Part shown: piece by piece, positions 8,207 to 16,426 of the stretch
How the letters are laid out: every line of letters begins with the position of its first letter
How positions within the stretch are numbered: position 1 is the stretch's first letter
From: Shinella zoogloeoides
GTDB lineage: Bacteria > Pseudomonadota > Alphaproteobacteria > Rhizobiales > Rhizobiaceae
Length of the DNA stretch: 64,000 nucleotides
Assembly (NCBI RefSeq): GCF_022682305.1
Contig: NZ_CP093528.1
Coordinates: forward strand, 186,001-250,000
Direction: 5' to 3'
The notes under the pieces: generated by a model
Told to the model about the DNA's origin: nothing
Database searches by the model: none
Seen by the model: only the letters and a program-made list of their open reading frames with translations
Made by a program: the position numbers and the translations under genes

Positions 8207-9505
8207 TCACGTCTCCATGTTGAGCCGGATGGCGACGGAGCGGGCGTGGGCGCCGAGCCCTTCGGCTTCGGCAAGCGTGACGGCGGCGGGGCCGAGCGCG
8301 CGGAGCTGGTCGGGGCCGAGGCGCAGGATCGACGTGCGCTTCATGTAGTCGAGCACCGAGAGGCCCGAGGAGAAGCGGGCGGAACGAGCCGTCGGCAGCA
8401 CGTGGTTCGAGCCACCGACATAGTCGCCGATGACTTCGGGCGTATGGCGGCCGACGAAGATGGCGCCGGCGTTGCGGATTGCCGGTAGCAGGGCATCGGG
8501 ATCGGCGGTGGCGATCTCCAGATGCTCGGCGGCGATGCGGTTTGCCAGCGGCACGGCCTTTTTGAGATCGGGCACAAGAATGGTCGCGCCGAAATCGCGC
8601 CAGCTTGCGGCGGCCGTCTCCGAACGCGCCAGCGTCTTGAGCTGGCGCTCGACGGCGGCCTCGACGGCTTCGGCAAGGGCAGGGCTGTCGGTGACGAGGA
8701 TCGACTGGGCGCCGACATCGTGCTCGGCCTGGGCGAGCAGGTCTGCGGCAAGCCAGTCCGGATCGTTGTCGCTATCTGCGATGATGAGGACTTCCGAGGG
8801 GCCGGCGATCATGTCGATGCCGACCGTGCCGAAGACCTGGCGCTTGGCTGCGGCGACGAAGGCATTGCCGGGGCCGGTGATCTTGGCGACGGGGGCGATG
8901 GTCTGCGTGCCATAGGCGAGCGCGGCGACGGCCTGCGCGCCGCCGATGCGGTAGATCTCGTCGACGCCGGCAATGCGCGCGGCGGCGAGCACGGCGGGGT
9001 TGATCTCGCCTTCCTTGGCCGGTACGACCATGACGAGGCGCGGCACGCCGGCGACCTTGGCCGGCACGGCGTTCATCAGAACCGAACTCGGATAGCTCGC
9101 GGTGCCGCCCGGAACGTAGAGGCCGACGGCGTCGATGGCCGTCCAGCGCGAGCCGAGGCCGACGCCGATATCGTCCTCGTAGATGTCGTCCTTCGGCATC
9201 AGGCGGGAATGGTGCTTCTCGATGCGCTGGGCGGCAAGCTCGAGCGCGGCGATGATCTTCGGATCGACGGCATCATAGGCCGCCTCGATCTCCTCCAGCG
9301 TCACGCGCATGGAGGTGGTCGAAAAATCGAGGCCGTCGAACTTCTTCGTATAGTCGGCGAGCGCCTTGTCGCCGCGGGCGCGTACATCGTCGATGATGGT
9401 GCGAACGATGGCGTTGACGTCCTCGGAGACCTCGCGCTTGGTGGTCAGGAAGGCAGCGAACCGGGTTTCGAAATCGCCGCTCTGGTAGTTAAGTCTGATC
9501 GCCAA
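8207..9505 (-). CDS. hisD: Histidinol dehydrogenase
   Basis: HisD oxidises L-histidinol to histidine in two NAD-dependent steps with a zinc ion. The 432-residue product shows LYVPGGTA, GPGNAFVAAAKRQVFG, EHDVGAQS and AAEHLEI, all family landmarks with the zinc-binding and catalytic His/Glu. No ATG fits. The TTG at 9505 gives the expected N-terminus AIRLNYQSGDFE, and the longer frame to 9625 overlaps the DUF2948 gene and has no family similarity. The coding start thus lies 44 bp beyond the DUF2948 stop. Confidence 0.93.
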   Translation of the reverse strand: MAIRLNYQSGDFETRFAAFLTTKREVSEDVNAIVRTIIDDVRARGDKALADYTKKFDGLDFSTTSMRVTLEEIEAAYDAVDPKIIAALELAAQRIEKHHSRLMPKDDIYEDDIGVGLGSRWTAIDAVGLYVPGGTASYPSSVLMNAVPAKVAGVPRLVMVVPAKEGEINPAVLAAARIAGVDEIYRIGGAQAVAALAYGTQTIAPVAKITGPGNAFVAAAKRQVFGTVGIDMIAGPSEVLIIADSDNDPDWLAADLLAQAEHDVGAQSILVTDSPALAEAVEAAVERQLKTLARSETAAASWRDFGATILVPDLKKAVPLANRIAAEHLEIATADPDALLPAIRNAGAIFVGRHTPEVIGDYVGGSNHVLPTARSARFSSGLSVLDYMKRTSILRLGPDQLRALGPAAVTLAEAEGLGAHARSVAIRLNMET

Positions 9506-9549
9506 GTCACAAGTTCCCGTCGTCTCCCGGCAAAAGGCCGGATCACTGC

Positions 9550-9981
9550 TCAAACCGCCGGGTGGCGGGGCTTCAAGCTGGTTTCCCACGCTCCGCCGGT
9601 ATCTGCAAGCTGAACTTCGACGCATTCCACATCGAGGGCGACGGAAGCATTGCCGGAGAGCACGAGTTCGACGGTGCCGTCAGGGCCTTCGCCCGTCGGG
9701 GTGAAGTTTACGGCGAGGAGGGAGAAGACGCTTTCCTTGTCCTTGCGATCGATGCCGAGCGAGCGCACGGCATTGACGCGCTTGAAGGCGATGACGGCGC
9801 GGCGGCGCTCGAAGCTCTTGCCGCGCGCCTTTTCCCAGACGAAGCGGTTGATGGCGACCGAAAAGACCTGGTGACGGGCGTCATAGGCAAGGCCGTCGGT
9901 CTTGAAGACCGCGTCCTGCAGGTGGGCCGAGACGACGGAGAGGTCTTCCGCGTCGAGGGCGAGCAGTTTCAGGCTGTCCAT
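9550..9981 (-). CDS. DUF2948 family protein
   Basis: This 143-residue conserved alphaproteobacterial protein (LKLLALDAEDLSVVSAHLQDAV at the start, then FVWEKARG and RRRAVIAFKRV) occurs between murA and hisD in rhizobia. The start at 9981 has AAGGA eight bases upstream. The frame also contains a TTG two codons earlier. Biochemical function is unknown. Confidence 0.85.
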   Translation of the reverse strand: MDSLKLLALDAEDLSVVSAHLQDAVFKTDGLAYDARHQVFSVAINRFVWEKARGKSFERRRAVIAFKRVNAVRSLGIDRKDKESVFSLLAVNFTPTGEGPDGTVELVLSGNASVALDVECVEVQLADTGGAWETSLKPRHPAV

Positions 9982-10075
9982 TGGCAAGTCCTTCCCGCGG
10001 ATGGGCGGTATCTCGATTATTGATCACGAGATAGGACTGCGCGCGGCGGACTGCAACTCCGCCGCGCGCAGAAGG

Positions 10076-11368
10076 TTAGTCGCTGACGCGTTCGACGACC
10101 GCGCCGCAGCGCGTGAGCTTCTCTTCCAGTCGCTCGAAGCCGCGGTCGAGATGGTAGACACGTGAGACCGTGGTCTCGCCCTCGGCGGCAAGGCCGGCGA
10201 TGACGAGCGAGACGGAGGCGCGCAGGTCCGTCGCCATGACGGGCGCGCCGCGCAGCCGTTCCACACCCTCGATCTTCGCGGTCTGGCCGGAGAGCGAGAT
10301 CTTCGCGCCGAGGCGGGCAAGCTCCTGCACATGCATGAAACGGTTTTCGAAGATCGTCTCGGTGACGTGCGAAATGCCGTTCGACTTGGTCATCAGGCCC
10401 ATGAACTGCGCCTGAAGGTCCGTCGGGAAGCCCGGGAAGGGATCGGTCACGACGTCAACCGGCTTGATGCCGCCGCCGTTGCGCACGACGCGGATGCCGC
10501 TTTCCGTCGAGGTGATCTCGGCCCCGGAGCGACGGATCGCCTCGAGCGCGGTGTCGAGCAGAGCGGCGTCCGTGCCTTCCAGAACAACGTCACCGCCCGT
10601 CATGGCGACAGCCATGGCATAGGTGCCGGTCTCGATGCGATCAGGCAGCACGCGGTGGCGCGCGCCGGAAAGCTGGTCGACGCCTTCGATGGTGATGGTG
10701 GAGGTGCCGGCACCGGAAATCTTCGCGCCCATGGCGTTGAGGCACTTGGCGAGGTCCTGCACTTCCGGCTCGCGGGCGGCATTGCCGATCACGGTCGTGC
10801 CGCGGGCAAGGGTCGCGGCCATCAACATGACATGGGTCGCGCCGACGGAAACCTTGGGGAAGGTATAGCGCGCGCCGATCAGGCCGCCTTGGGGTGCCGT
10901 CGCCTCGACATAGCCGCCGTCGATCTCGATCTTCGCGCCGAGCGCGGCCAGCGCCTCGATGAAGAGATCGACCGGACGCGTGCCGATGGCGCAGCCGCCC
11001 GGCAGCGAGACGCGGGCCTTGCCTTCGCGGGCGAGGAGCGGGCCGATGACCCAGAAGGAAGCGCGCATCTTCGAGACCAGCTCGTAGGGGGCGGTCGTAT
11101 CGACGATGTTGCGCGAGGTGAAGTGAACGGTGCGCGAATAGCCTTCGCCCTGGCGCTCGCGGCGGCCGTTGACGGAGATATCGGCGCCGTGGTTGCCGAG
11201 GATGCGGATGAGCTGCTCGACGTCGGCAAGATGCGGCACGTTTTCCAGCGTCAGCGTGTCGTCGGTGAGGAGCGAGGCGATCATCAGCGGCAATGCGGCA
11301 TTCTTGGCGCCGGAGATCGGGATGATGCCCCGAAGCTCATTGCCGCCTACAATCCTGATACGATCCAT
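10076..11368 (-). CDS. murA: UDP-N-acetylglucosamine 1-carboxyvinyltransferase
   Basis: MurA transfers enolpyruvate from PEP to UDP-GlcNAc, the first committed step of peptidoglycan synthesis. The 430-residue product has K22-N23 in SGAKNAALP and the catalytic cysteine C126 in [10 protein letters not shown]; having Cys rather than Asp at that site predicts fosfomycin sensitivity. The full-length EPSP-synthase-like fold is covered, ending in the [16 protein letters not shown] segment. Confidence 0.96.
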   Translation of the reverse strand: MDRIRIVGGNELRGIIPISGAKNAALPLMIASLLTDDTLTLENVPHLADVEQLIRILGNHGADISVNGRRERQGEGYSRTVHFTSRNIVDTTAPYELVSKMRASFWVIGPLLAREGKARVSLPGGCAIGTRPVDLFIEALAALGAKIEIDGGYVEATAPQGGLIGARYTFPKVSVGATHVMLMAATLARGTTVIGNAAREPEVQDLAKCLNAMGAKISGAGTSTITIEGVDQLSGARHRVLPDRIETGTYAMAVAMTGGDVVLEGTDAALLDTALEAIRRSGAEITSTESGIRVVRNGGGIKPVDVVTDPFPGFPTDLQAQFMGLMTKSNGISHVTETIFENRFMHVQELARLGAKISLSGQTAKIEGVERLRGAPVMATDLRASVSLVIAGLAAEGETTVSRVYHLDRGFERLEEKLTRCGAVVERVSD

Positions 11369-11535
11369 GCGTGACTACGGGCCGTGCCCGCCTTTCCTAG
11401 TGAGTATAGGCTTTCGGAGATGGCGGCTTCTTAGAGCATCGCGATCGAAAAATGAAGACCGTGCCGGCCGCATGGTTATTTGCGCCCGGTTCCGGAAACC
11501 GTCCCCCGTAGCCTTCATGATGAAGACATCCCCGA

Positions 11536-11724
11536 CTAACCGTCCGATTCGTCTTTTTTTGCGGCAGGAAGCCCCACCGTCTCGTCCGCATTGCCCGCGC
11601 GCCGGGCGCGCGCCTGCTGCTTGCGGCGCTGCAGGTTGTCCCGCAGCGTTTTCGCCAGCCGCTCGGCCCGAAGCTCCGCTTCCGTCCTGGTCTTCCGGCT
11701 TTCCGTGTCGTCCTTGCCGCTCAT
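11536..11724 (-). CDS. Small charged hypothetical protein
   Basis: This 62-residue, strongly charged protein is rich in Arg, Lys and Glu (RAERLAKTLRDNLQRRKQQARARR), with predicted helical character and no membrane segment. The start at 11724 has GAGAAGGG upstream. Similar short basic proteins occur downstream of or near murA in Rhizobiaceae, but no function is known. Confidence 0.6.
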   Translation of the reverse strand: MSGKDDTESRKTRTEAELRAERLAKTLRDNLQRRKQQARARRAGNADETVGLPAAKKDESDG

Positions 11725-11870
11725 GCCCTTCTCATAATCAAATCCGCGCCCCGAAAAAAGCGGCGCCCGCACCAGATTTGTTGCGATAATCGCAAATTGG
11801 CCGCTTGCGCTGCCCGATCACCTGTGGCAATAGGCCCTCGCTCACGCGGAACAGCCCTGTTTCGCCGGAT

Positions 11871-11945
11871 GCTGCTATAGCTCAGGGGTAGAGCACTCCC
11901 TTGGTAAGGGAGAGGCCGAGAGTTCAAATCTCTCTAGCAGCACCA
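11871..11945 (+). tRNA. tRNA-Thr (GGT), integration target
   Basis: The cloverleaf has acceptor GCTGCTA pairing with TAGCAGC, anticodon stem CTCCC/GGGAG with loop TTGGTAA (anticodon GGT), T arm GAGTTCAAATCTC, and an encoded CCA. The 3' part of the gene lies inside the prophage att core, so the tRNA stays intact at the left junction. Confidence 0.95.
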
Positions 11946-11950
11946 TTCTT
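11894..11950 (+). repeat. attL core (57-bp direct repeat)
   Basis: Fifty-seven bases from the anticodon stem of tRNA-Thr to five bases past CCA are repeated exactly at 55708-55764, and the last 26-bp portion recurs at 62982-63007. The integrase gene stops 51 bp from it. This is the classic tRNA-site arrangement for tyrosine-recombinase phages. Confidence 0.95.
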
Positions 11951-12000
11951 TCAACCACTTAGCGCGCCCCGCGTTTCTGTCCTGACAGAAATGCTGACAG

Positions 12001-13107
12001 TTATCGCTTCCGACCCACGGTCGCGGCGATGCTCTTCTGATACTCCGGGCTGTGGTGGCCATACACGTCTTCGAGCATTTTCGGGCTCATTCCCAGATAG
12101 TGCGCGGCGTCCCAAATCTCGGCGCCGGCGAGCATGAGCCAAGTTGCAGCGGTGTGCCGCAGGATGTGTGGCGTAACCTCCTTGCCGAGGCCGGCCGCAT
12201 CTCGCGCAGACGCCCATGCCTTTCTCTGCTTGTCGACGGGACTTCCGCGATAATGAATGACGAAGGCGATGGGCGGCTTCGCGGCCATATCTTCCTTTCG
12301 CCAGCGCTTCAGAAAACCCATCAGCCGATCCGGAATGCGAACTGTCGGTCGCCGCTTCTTGGTCTCCTGCTCATCGTCGCCGCGGCGATGGATCACGCCG
12401 GCGTCCACATCGATGTACCCGCCCAGGGTGTTCGGAACCCATCCGAGCCGTCGCATGGCTCCTGATCGCGTGCCGGTGTATAGGCCGATTAGGATCAGTC
12501 TCCGCAGCGCCCGACCGGCGTCCTTGCTCTCGGCCTTCCGTGTGGCCCACAGCAGGCGCGCCGCCTGGTCACGCCTGAGCCAATCCGGACGCGCGTCCGA
12601 AGCCTGCGGCAGCGTTACCACCGGCAGTGCATCGAGGGGCGTTTCGGCGTGGTAGGCGTTGATTGCGGCCCTGAGAACCGTGAGTTCGCGGCGCGCTGTT
12701 TCCGCGCTGACCAGTTTCGGCTCTTTCGCCTTCTTCGCCTGCCGAATCGACTGGGCGGTACGAAACGATACATAGTCCTGGCAAGAAGAGCGCTTGACGT
12801 CAGACAGGAACTTTCCCTGCCACCAGCTTAGAAGCCGCTCGATCGCGTAGCTGGTGGTATCAGATCGCTGCCCAGGCGCGATTTCCCGGGCGTAGAAGGT
12901 CAAGATGTCTTCGACACGGAGTCGAGACGGACGACTGTCGCTCGGCGGCTGATACTTTTCGCCGATGTATTCTTTGAGCCGTTCCTCAGCGCTCTCGCGC
13001 TCTGCAAGGCTGCAGCCAGTGCCGCGCTTTGTTGTTCCGTCTCGGATGTACCAGAGGCCTGACTTCTTGTCGTACCAGAGACGGGCTCCCTTTGCTGGAC
13101 GCGGCAT
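12001..13107 (-). CDS. int: Tyrosine-family phage integrase
   Basis: This 368-residue recombinase has an N-terminal arm-binding-like part (ARLWYDKKSGLWYIRDG), a SAM-like core and a C-terminal catalytic domain. The catalytic domain carries Arg in TGTRSGAMRRL, the HILRHTAATW box, the second His in YGHHSPEY and the tyrosine nucleophile in that last motif. The start at 13107 has GAGGGAAAG upstream. The stop lies next to attL, and the gene should catalyse integration at tRNA-Thr. Its first 208 bp overlap the upstream HTH gene in another frame. Confidence 0.93.
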   Translation of the reverse strand: MPRPAKGARLWYDKKSGLWYIRDGTTKRGTGCSLAERESAEERLKEYIGEKYQPPSDSRPSRLRVEDILTFYAREIAPGQRSDTTSYAIERLLSWWQGKFLSDVKRSSCQDYVSFRTAQSIRQAKKAKEPKLVSAETARRELTVLRAAINAYHAETPLDALPVVTLPQASDARPDWLRRDQAARLLWATRKAESKDAGRALRRLILIGLYTGTRSGAMRRLGWVPNTLGGYIDVDAGVIHRRGDDEQETKKRRPTVRIPDRLMGFLKRWRKEDMAAKPPIAFVIHYRGSPVDKQRKAWASARDAAGLGKEVTPHILRHTAATWLMLAGAEIWDAAHYLGMSPKMLEDVYGHHSPEYQKSIAATVGRKR

Positions 13108-13292
13108 CTTTCCCTCATTTCCCTTATCGCTGCGCGGGTAACGAAGTCGCGTCGGCCAATCCGCTCGATGACGAGATTGCCCCTCGCAGCCTCGGCCCTC
13201 AACGTGGCTGGCTTGATGGCTCCTCTGAACACGATACAGCAAGCCTCGGCAAGCGTCATGGGCTCATCGTCTTCAATGCTCTGAGCACTCAT
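12900..13292 (-). CDS. Excisionase-like small DNA-binding protein, overlapping int
   Basis: This 130-residue product has an N-terminal winged-helix/Xis-like segment (MTLAEACCIVFRGAIKPATLRAEAARGN, then RRDFVTRAAIREM) and a low-complexity Ser/Thr/Ala tail. Start at 13292 overlaps the upstream stop (ATGA). The C-terminal half overlaps int in another frame for about 208 bp, so the N-terminal part is the more credible functional unit. The position beside int suggests a directionality factor. That role is inferred. Confidence 0.65.
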   Translation of the reverse strand: MSAQSIEDDEPMTLAEACCIVFRGAIKPATLRAEAARGNLVIERIGRRDFVTRAAIREMRERCRVQQREPVSGTTRSQASGTSETEQQSAALAAALQSARALRNGSKNTSAKSISRRATVVRLDSVSKTS

Positions 13293-13822
13293 ACCCTGCC
13301 CTCCTGCCAATTCTTGAATTCCGCCCGGAGCGAGAACCATCGCTGCCGGGCGCTTCCGTCCGTGTTCAGTTCGGCGCGCGACTGGATGGCCAGGATCGAG
13401 CGCACACGCGCATTCACTCGCTCGTCGTCCGTCGCCTCCAGGCTGTGACGCTCGCGCAGAAAGGTGCGGAAGGCCTGCTTGCCGCTCTGCATTGCGCATT
13501 CGGCGGCGAAGTCCCGCACATTGCGGCTCTGTGCGGTGCGATTGATCTCGGCGAGCGCGTCTCGGTACTTGGCCGCCAGGCGCTCGTAGGCGGCAAGCAG
13601 CCACGCGATATCTTCGTGCGCGTGGGTTATCAGCTCGCGATCGTCGACGAACACGCCGGCCGTGAACGTGCAGACTTCGGGAAGGTCGCCTACCTCGCCG
13701 GCGCGCACCGTGATCGTCTCGCCGAAGGCAATCTCCCAGGCCGGCGACGCCGAGGCGTGGCGGCTGCGGATTGCGTTCAAGCGGATCTGGGCTGGCGACG
13801 GTCGAAGCTCTTCTTGCGCCAT
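13289..13822 (-). CDS. Phage hypothetical protein
   Basis: This 177-residue protein is not recognised. It has a middle block ELITHAHEDIAWLLAAYERLAAKYRDALAEI that resembles the helical segment of many phage accessory proteins, and a C-terminal WFSLRAEFKNWQ segment. It starts at 13822, one base before the second recombinase ends, and overlaps the Xis-like start by ATGA. It is therefore probably co-translated in the leftward operon. Confidence 0.65.
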   Translation of the reverse strand: MAQEELRPSPAQIRLNAIRSRHASASPAWEIAFGETITVRAGEVGDLPEVCTFTAGVFVDDRELITHAHEDIAWLLAAYERLAAKYRDALAEINRTAQSRNVRDFAAECAMQSGKQAFRTFLRERHSLEATDDERVNARVRSILAIQSRAELNTDGSARQRWFSLRAEFKNWQEGRV

Positions 13823-13823
13823 C

Positions 13824-14729
13824 TCAGATCTCCGTCCGATACTGGTAACGGCCGAAACTCTCGGCGACGATGCGCTTGGCGTTGCGGTGCGGGCGCACAT
13901 AGATGCCGAGGAAGATCGCGAGGCTGCGCCAGCCGCCCGCTTCCATCACGCTGCGGATGTCGATGCCCATGTCGAGTGCGTTGTTCGCGAAGCTGGACCG
14001 GCCGCATGTGTGGCTCGGCTTGTAGGAGATACCGGCGCGCTCGCAGATCTTCCGGATGCGGGCGTTGACGGATTGCCGGTGCGAGAAGCCGAAGACGCGG
14101 TCTTCCGGTCTGGCGCTTGTCTGAAGGTCCGCAAGGCGCGCTGCGACCTCTCCGGTGAGCGAGCGGAGCGAATTACGATCGGTCTTGGTCTTGAGTAGCA
14201 GCACGCTCTTCTGCCGCAGATCGACCTCGCTCCAGCGCAGATTGATCGCCTCGGTAACGCGGGCGCCGGATGTCGCCATGAAAAGAACGAGCGCGGCAAC
14301 CCTGTTGTGGCCGTCGTGGACCGCCTGTCTGATGAAGGCGTGAAGCCATGTCGTCGAGGCTGGCTCGAGGCGCTTCGGTGTATCCTCTCGGAATCGGCGC
14401 AAGCGCGTATAGCCGCACCATCCGCGCTCATAGGCATGGATCATTACGGCTCGCGCCGGCGCGAGGGCTTGCCGGTTCAAGGTGGCGTTCGATCCGTCGG
14501 GGTAAAGCACCCGCGCCATCTGCTTTATGTCAAACGGGAAGATTTCCGAGAGCGGCTTGTCGCCAAAATGCTCGACAATTCGACGCAGGTACCGGGCCTC
14601 GCCGCCGTGCTCGATGTGGCTGGTGGCTGCCTCGGCAAACGACTTACCTCCGGCCGATGCCGGCCGCTGCGGAAAGCATGCGATGTCGCTGGCCTCCCAG
14701 CGCTCGGCGGTCGGCACGGAATCAGTCAT
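13824..14729 (-). CDS. Second tyrosine recombinase
   Basis: This 301-residue protein has the catalytic Arg in TSGARVTEAINLRWSEVDL, a modified HxxxR box (SHTCGRSSFANNAL instead of HxLRH), a GGWRS box and a terminal tyrosine in GIYVRPH. It therefore looks like a full recombinase distinct from the attL-proximal integrase. Similar second recombinases are common in rhizobial prophages. The role may be regulation, resolution or host-site choice. Activity is uncertain because of the unusual Cys-Gly in the box. Confidence 0.82.
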   Translation of the reverse strand: MTDSVPTAERWEASDIACFPQRPASAGGKSFAEAATSHIEHGGEARYLRRIVEHFGDKPLSEIFPFDIKQMARVLYPDGSNATLNRQALAPARAVMIHAYERGWCGYTRLRRFREDTPKRLEPASTTWLHAFIRQAVHDGHNRVAALVLFMATSGARVTEAINLRWSEVDLRQKSVLLLKTKTDRNSLRSLTGEVAARLADLQTSARPEDRVFGFSHRQSVNARIRKICERAGISYKPSHTCGRSSFANNALDMGIDIRSVMEAGGWRSLAIFLGIYVRPHRNAKRIVAESFGRYQYRTEI

Positions 14730-15099
14730 TGGTGCCTCTCGCAGTTAGGGTGTCGCACCAGGCGTGAAACCCGGTGATGATGGGTTTCACGTTGTCGGCG
14801 TCTGCCCATCCAGCGAAGCCAACGAAGGTCTTGTGGCTGAATGTGACGGCTTCCCGGTCCTCGAAGTAGCGCGAGCGGCATGTGAGAGCAGCCCAGCCGT
14901 TCGGCCAATCGACCGCCTTGATGCGCGGGTTCATCTTGAGGGTTCCATCAATGAGCTTGACGTTTTCCATCTCGACGGCGATGTGGTCGCGGAGGGACTG
15001 AAGATCCTCGAACGACAGGTCAGCGAAGGCTTTCCCTGTGGCGGCGAACCGCACCCGGGCGGTGTTGCGCGGCGAGGTATAGGTGTCGGTTTCAGCCAT
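14722..15099 (-). CDS. Phage hypothetical protein (gpW/DUF-like small early protein)
   Basis: This 125-residue product is not recognised. It begins MAETDTYTSPRN, contains a helical FEDLQSLRDHIAVEMENVK segment and a Trp-rich C-terminal half (VDWPNGWAALTCR, FVGFAGWADADN). It overlaps both neighbours by a few bases, which is evidence of real translation within the leftward operon. Confidence 0.6.
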   Translation of the reverse strand: MAETDTYTSPRNTARVRFAATGKAFADLSFEDLQSLRDHIAVEMENVKLIDGTLKMNPRIKAVDWPNGWAALTCRSRYFEDREAVTFSHKTFVGFAGWADADNVKPIITGFHAWCDTLTARGTND

Positions 15100-15316
15100 G
15101 GTCGACGTCCTTTGGATTGCTGGGGGTAAGGATCGCCTTCGCCGCGACAAGCCATGCGTCATACTCGGCGATGATGTTCGCGGCCCGTTGATCTGCCTCG
15201 TCCTCGATCATCAGCTCGCCGTTGACCGAATGAGCGCAGAAGATGTTCTCACGCTCGTCGGCGATGAAATCCGCCGCCTGGCGGAGAAGGCCACGGATGA
15301 TTGGATCACTCGACAT
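15092..15316 (-). CDS. Small phage hypothetical protein
   Basis: This 74-residue, acidic, helical protein (GLLRQAADFIADEREN, DQRAANIIAEYDAWLVAAK) starts at 15316 and overlaps the following gene start by eight bases. No family is recognised. Confidence 0.55.
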   Translation of the reverse strand: MSSDPIIRGLLRQAADFIADERENIFCAHSVNGELMIEDEADQRAANIIAEYDAWLVAAKAILTPSNPKDVDHG

Positions 15317-15521
15317 GGGCGCGCTCCCGGTCGTTAGCCTCGATGCGCCGGTAGAGTTCTGCCCTGCCGGCATCGAAGCCGTCTTCGCGGTCGGAAAACT
15401 GCCGCCAGAAGGCGAAGCGCTCTTCATTGGTTTGGCCGATCCCGGCCAGACGCTCGACGTCTCCGATGGTGACGCAATTGCGGGCCGAGGCAGGACGCTG
15501 CATGGTCTTGGGTTTACGCAT
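15306..15521 (-). CDS. Small phage hypothetical protein
   Basis: This 71-residue protein is rich in Arg and Glu, with the segment ERFAFWRQFSDREDGFDAGRAELYRRIEA. It overlaps both neighbouring genes by 8-11 bases, consistent with a compact translationally coupled block. Function is unknown. Confidence 0.55.
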   Translation of the reverse strand: MRKPKTMQRPASARNCVTIGDVERLAGIGQTNEERFAFWRQFSDREDGFDAGRAELYRRIEANDRERAHVE

Positions 15522-15879
15522 GGTCGCCCCCGTTCGCGGTAATGGTGTCCTCGGGCTCGTTCTCGTACGGGACGCGCTCAGCGAAAGCCTCGAGCGCCTT
15601 ATCGAGCGCGCAGGACTTCAAGCTCATGTCCTCGTTTACTTCCCAGAATTCACGGGCAGCGACGACAAGCTCGGTGACATCGGCGGGCAGAGTGCGCCGG
15701 TTCCAGGCTGCAACCCGCTGCTGGTCATCCTCGCGGTCCGACACGATGATATTTATGCTCGAGGCGATGCACGGATCATCGGACGGCGGGTGCATGAAGT
15801 GCTTTGCCGTGCGGTTCGAGAAGACGGCGCTCTCCTCGAGTTCGGCCGCGCAGAAGGGGCAAGGTGCGAGCTTAACCAT
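15514..15879 (-). CDS. Lar-family restriction-alleviation-like protein
   Basis: This 121-residue protein begins with the zinc-ribbon half CPFC and has the family signature VAAWNRR near residue 60. Lar (rac prophage) modulates type I restriction. Here only one CxxC is evident before AWNRR, so the zinc site may be incomplete. The C-terminal half is acidic and specific to this protein. Location in the early operon fits an anti-restriction role, which is inferred. Confidence 0.7.
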   Translation of the reverse strand: MVKLAPCPFCAAELEESAVFSNRTAKHFMHPPSDDPCIASSINIIVSDREDDQQRVAAWNRRTLPADVTELVVAAREFWEVNEDMSLKSCALDKALEAFAERVPYENEPEDTITANGGDHA

Positions 15880-16426
15880 GGTCGGCGTCCTTTGCTACGT
15901 TGGGGGTGCGGATGGCGGCGTTGCGATAGGCGTCGATAACGCTCAAGGCCTGCGACCTAGCATCGTCGAGCGCGTTGTGCGCCGTTCCGACGTAGGTGGG
16001 GCGTGTCCCAGTGAAATCGAGAAGCGTGCGCACGTCCCGCAGGGAACGATAATGCCAGGGCACGTGAAGCCGGCAGGCCTGAAACGCTGCCTCCAGCAGC
16101 ACGAGATCAAAGGATGGCGGCTTGGCCCATACCCGGGAGGCGTCGGCCCCGTGAGCAAAGTCGCTGAACTCACGCAGAGCGCAGTCGAGGGGCTGGCTTC
16201 CGGCAAACACGGCGTGGCGCGCATCGTCGGACTGGGTCATCCACCACTTTAGCGTGGATACGTCCATCCTGAGGCCGGCATCGACTGCGGACTGCGGGTC
16301 GATAGCGGAATAGAAATCCGCGCCAAGCGCGCCGGTTTCCGCATCGAAGGTGACCGCGCCAATACTGAGAATCACGCTTCCCGGGGCGGCGCCAAGTGTC
16401 TCGATGTCGATCATGAGGTCACGCAT
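15872..16426 (-). CDS. DnaQ-like 3'-5' exonuclease
   Basis: This 184-residue protein has the exonuclease motif I DIETLG at residues 7-12, motif II region FDLVLLEAAF and motif III HNALDDARSQA, so the DEDD metal-binding set is present. It resembles the phage exonuclease VIII/Rv2179c-like group. The ATG at 16426 lies inside the end of the reverse-transcriptase gene (eight-base overlap), so the two are translationally coupled. Whether it takes part in retrohoming is unknown; a general phage DNA role is equally possible. Confidence 0.8.
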   Translation of the reverse strand: MRDLMIDIETLGAAPGSVILSIGAVTFDAETGALGADFYSAIDPQSAVDAGLRMDVSTLKWWMTQSDDARHAVFAGSQPLDCALREFSDFAHGADASRVWAKPPSFDLVLLEAAFQACRLHVPWHYRSLRDVRTLLDFTGTRPTYVGTAHNALDDARSQALSVIDAYRNAAIRTPNVAKDADHG

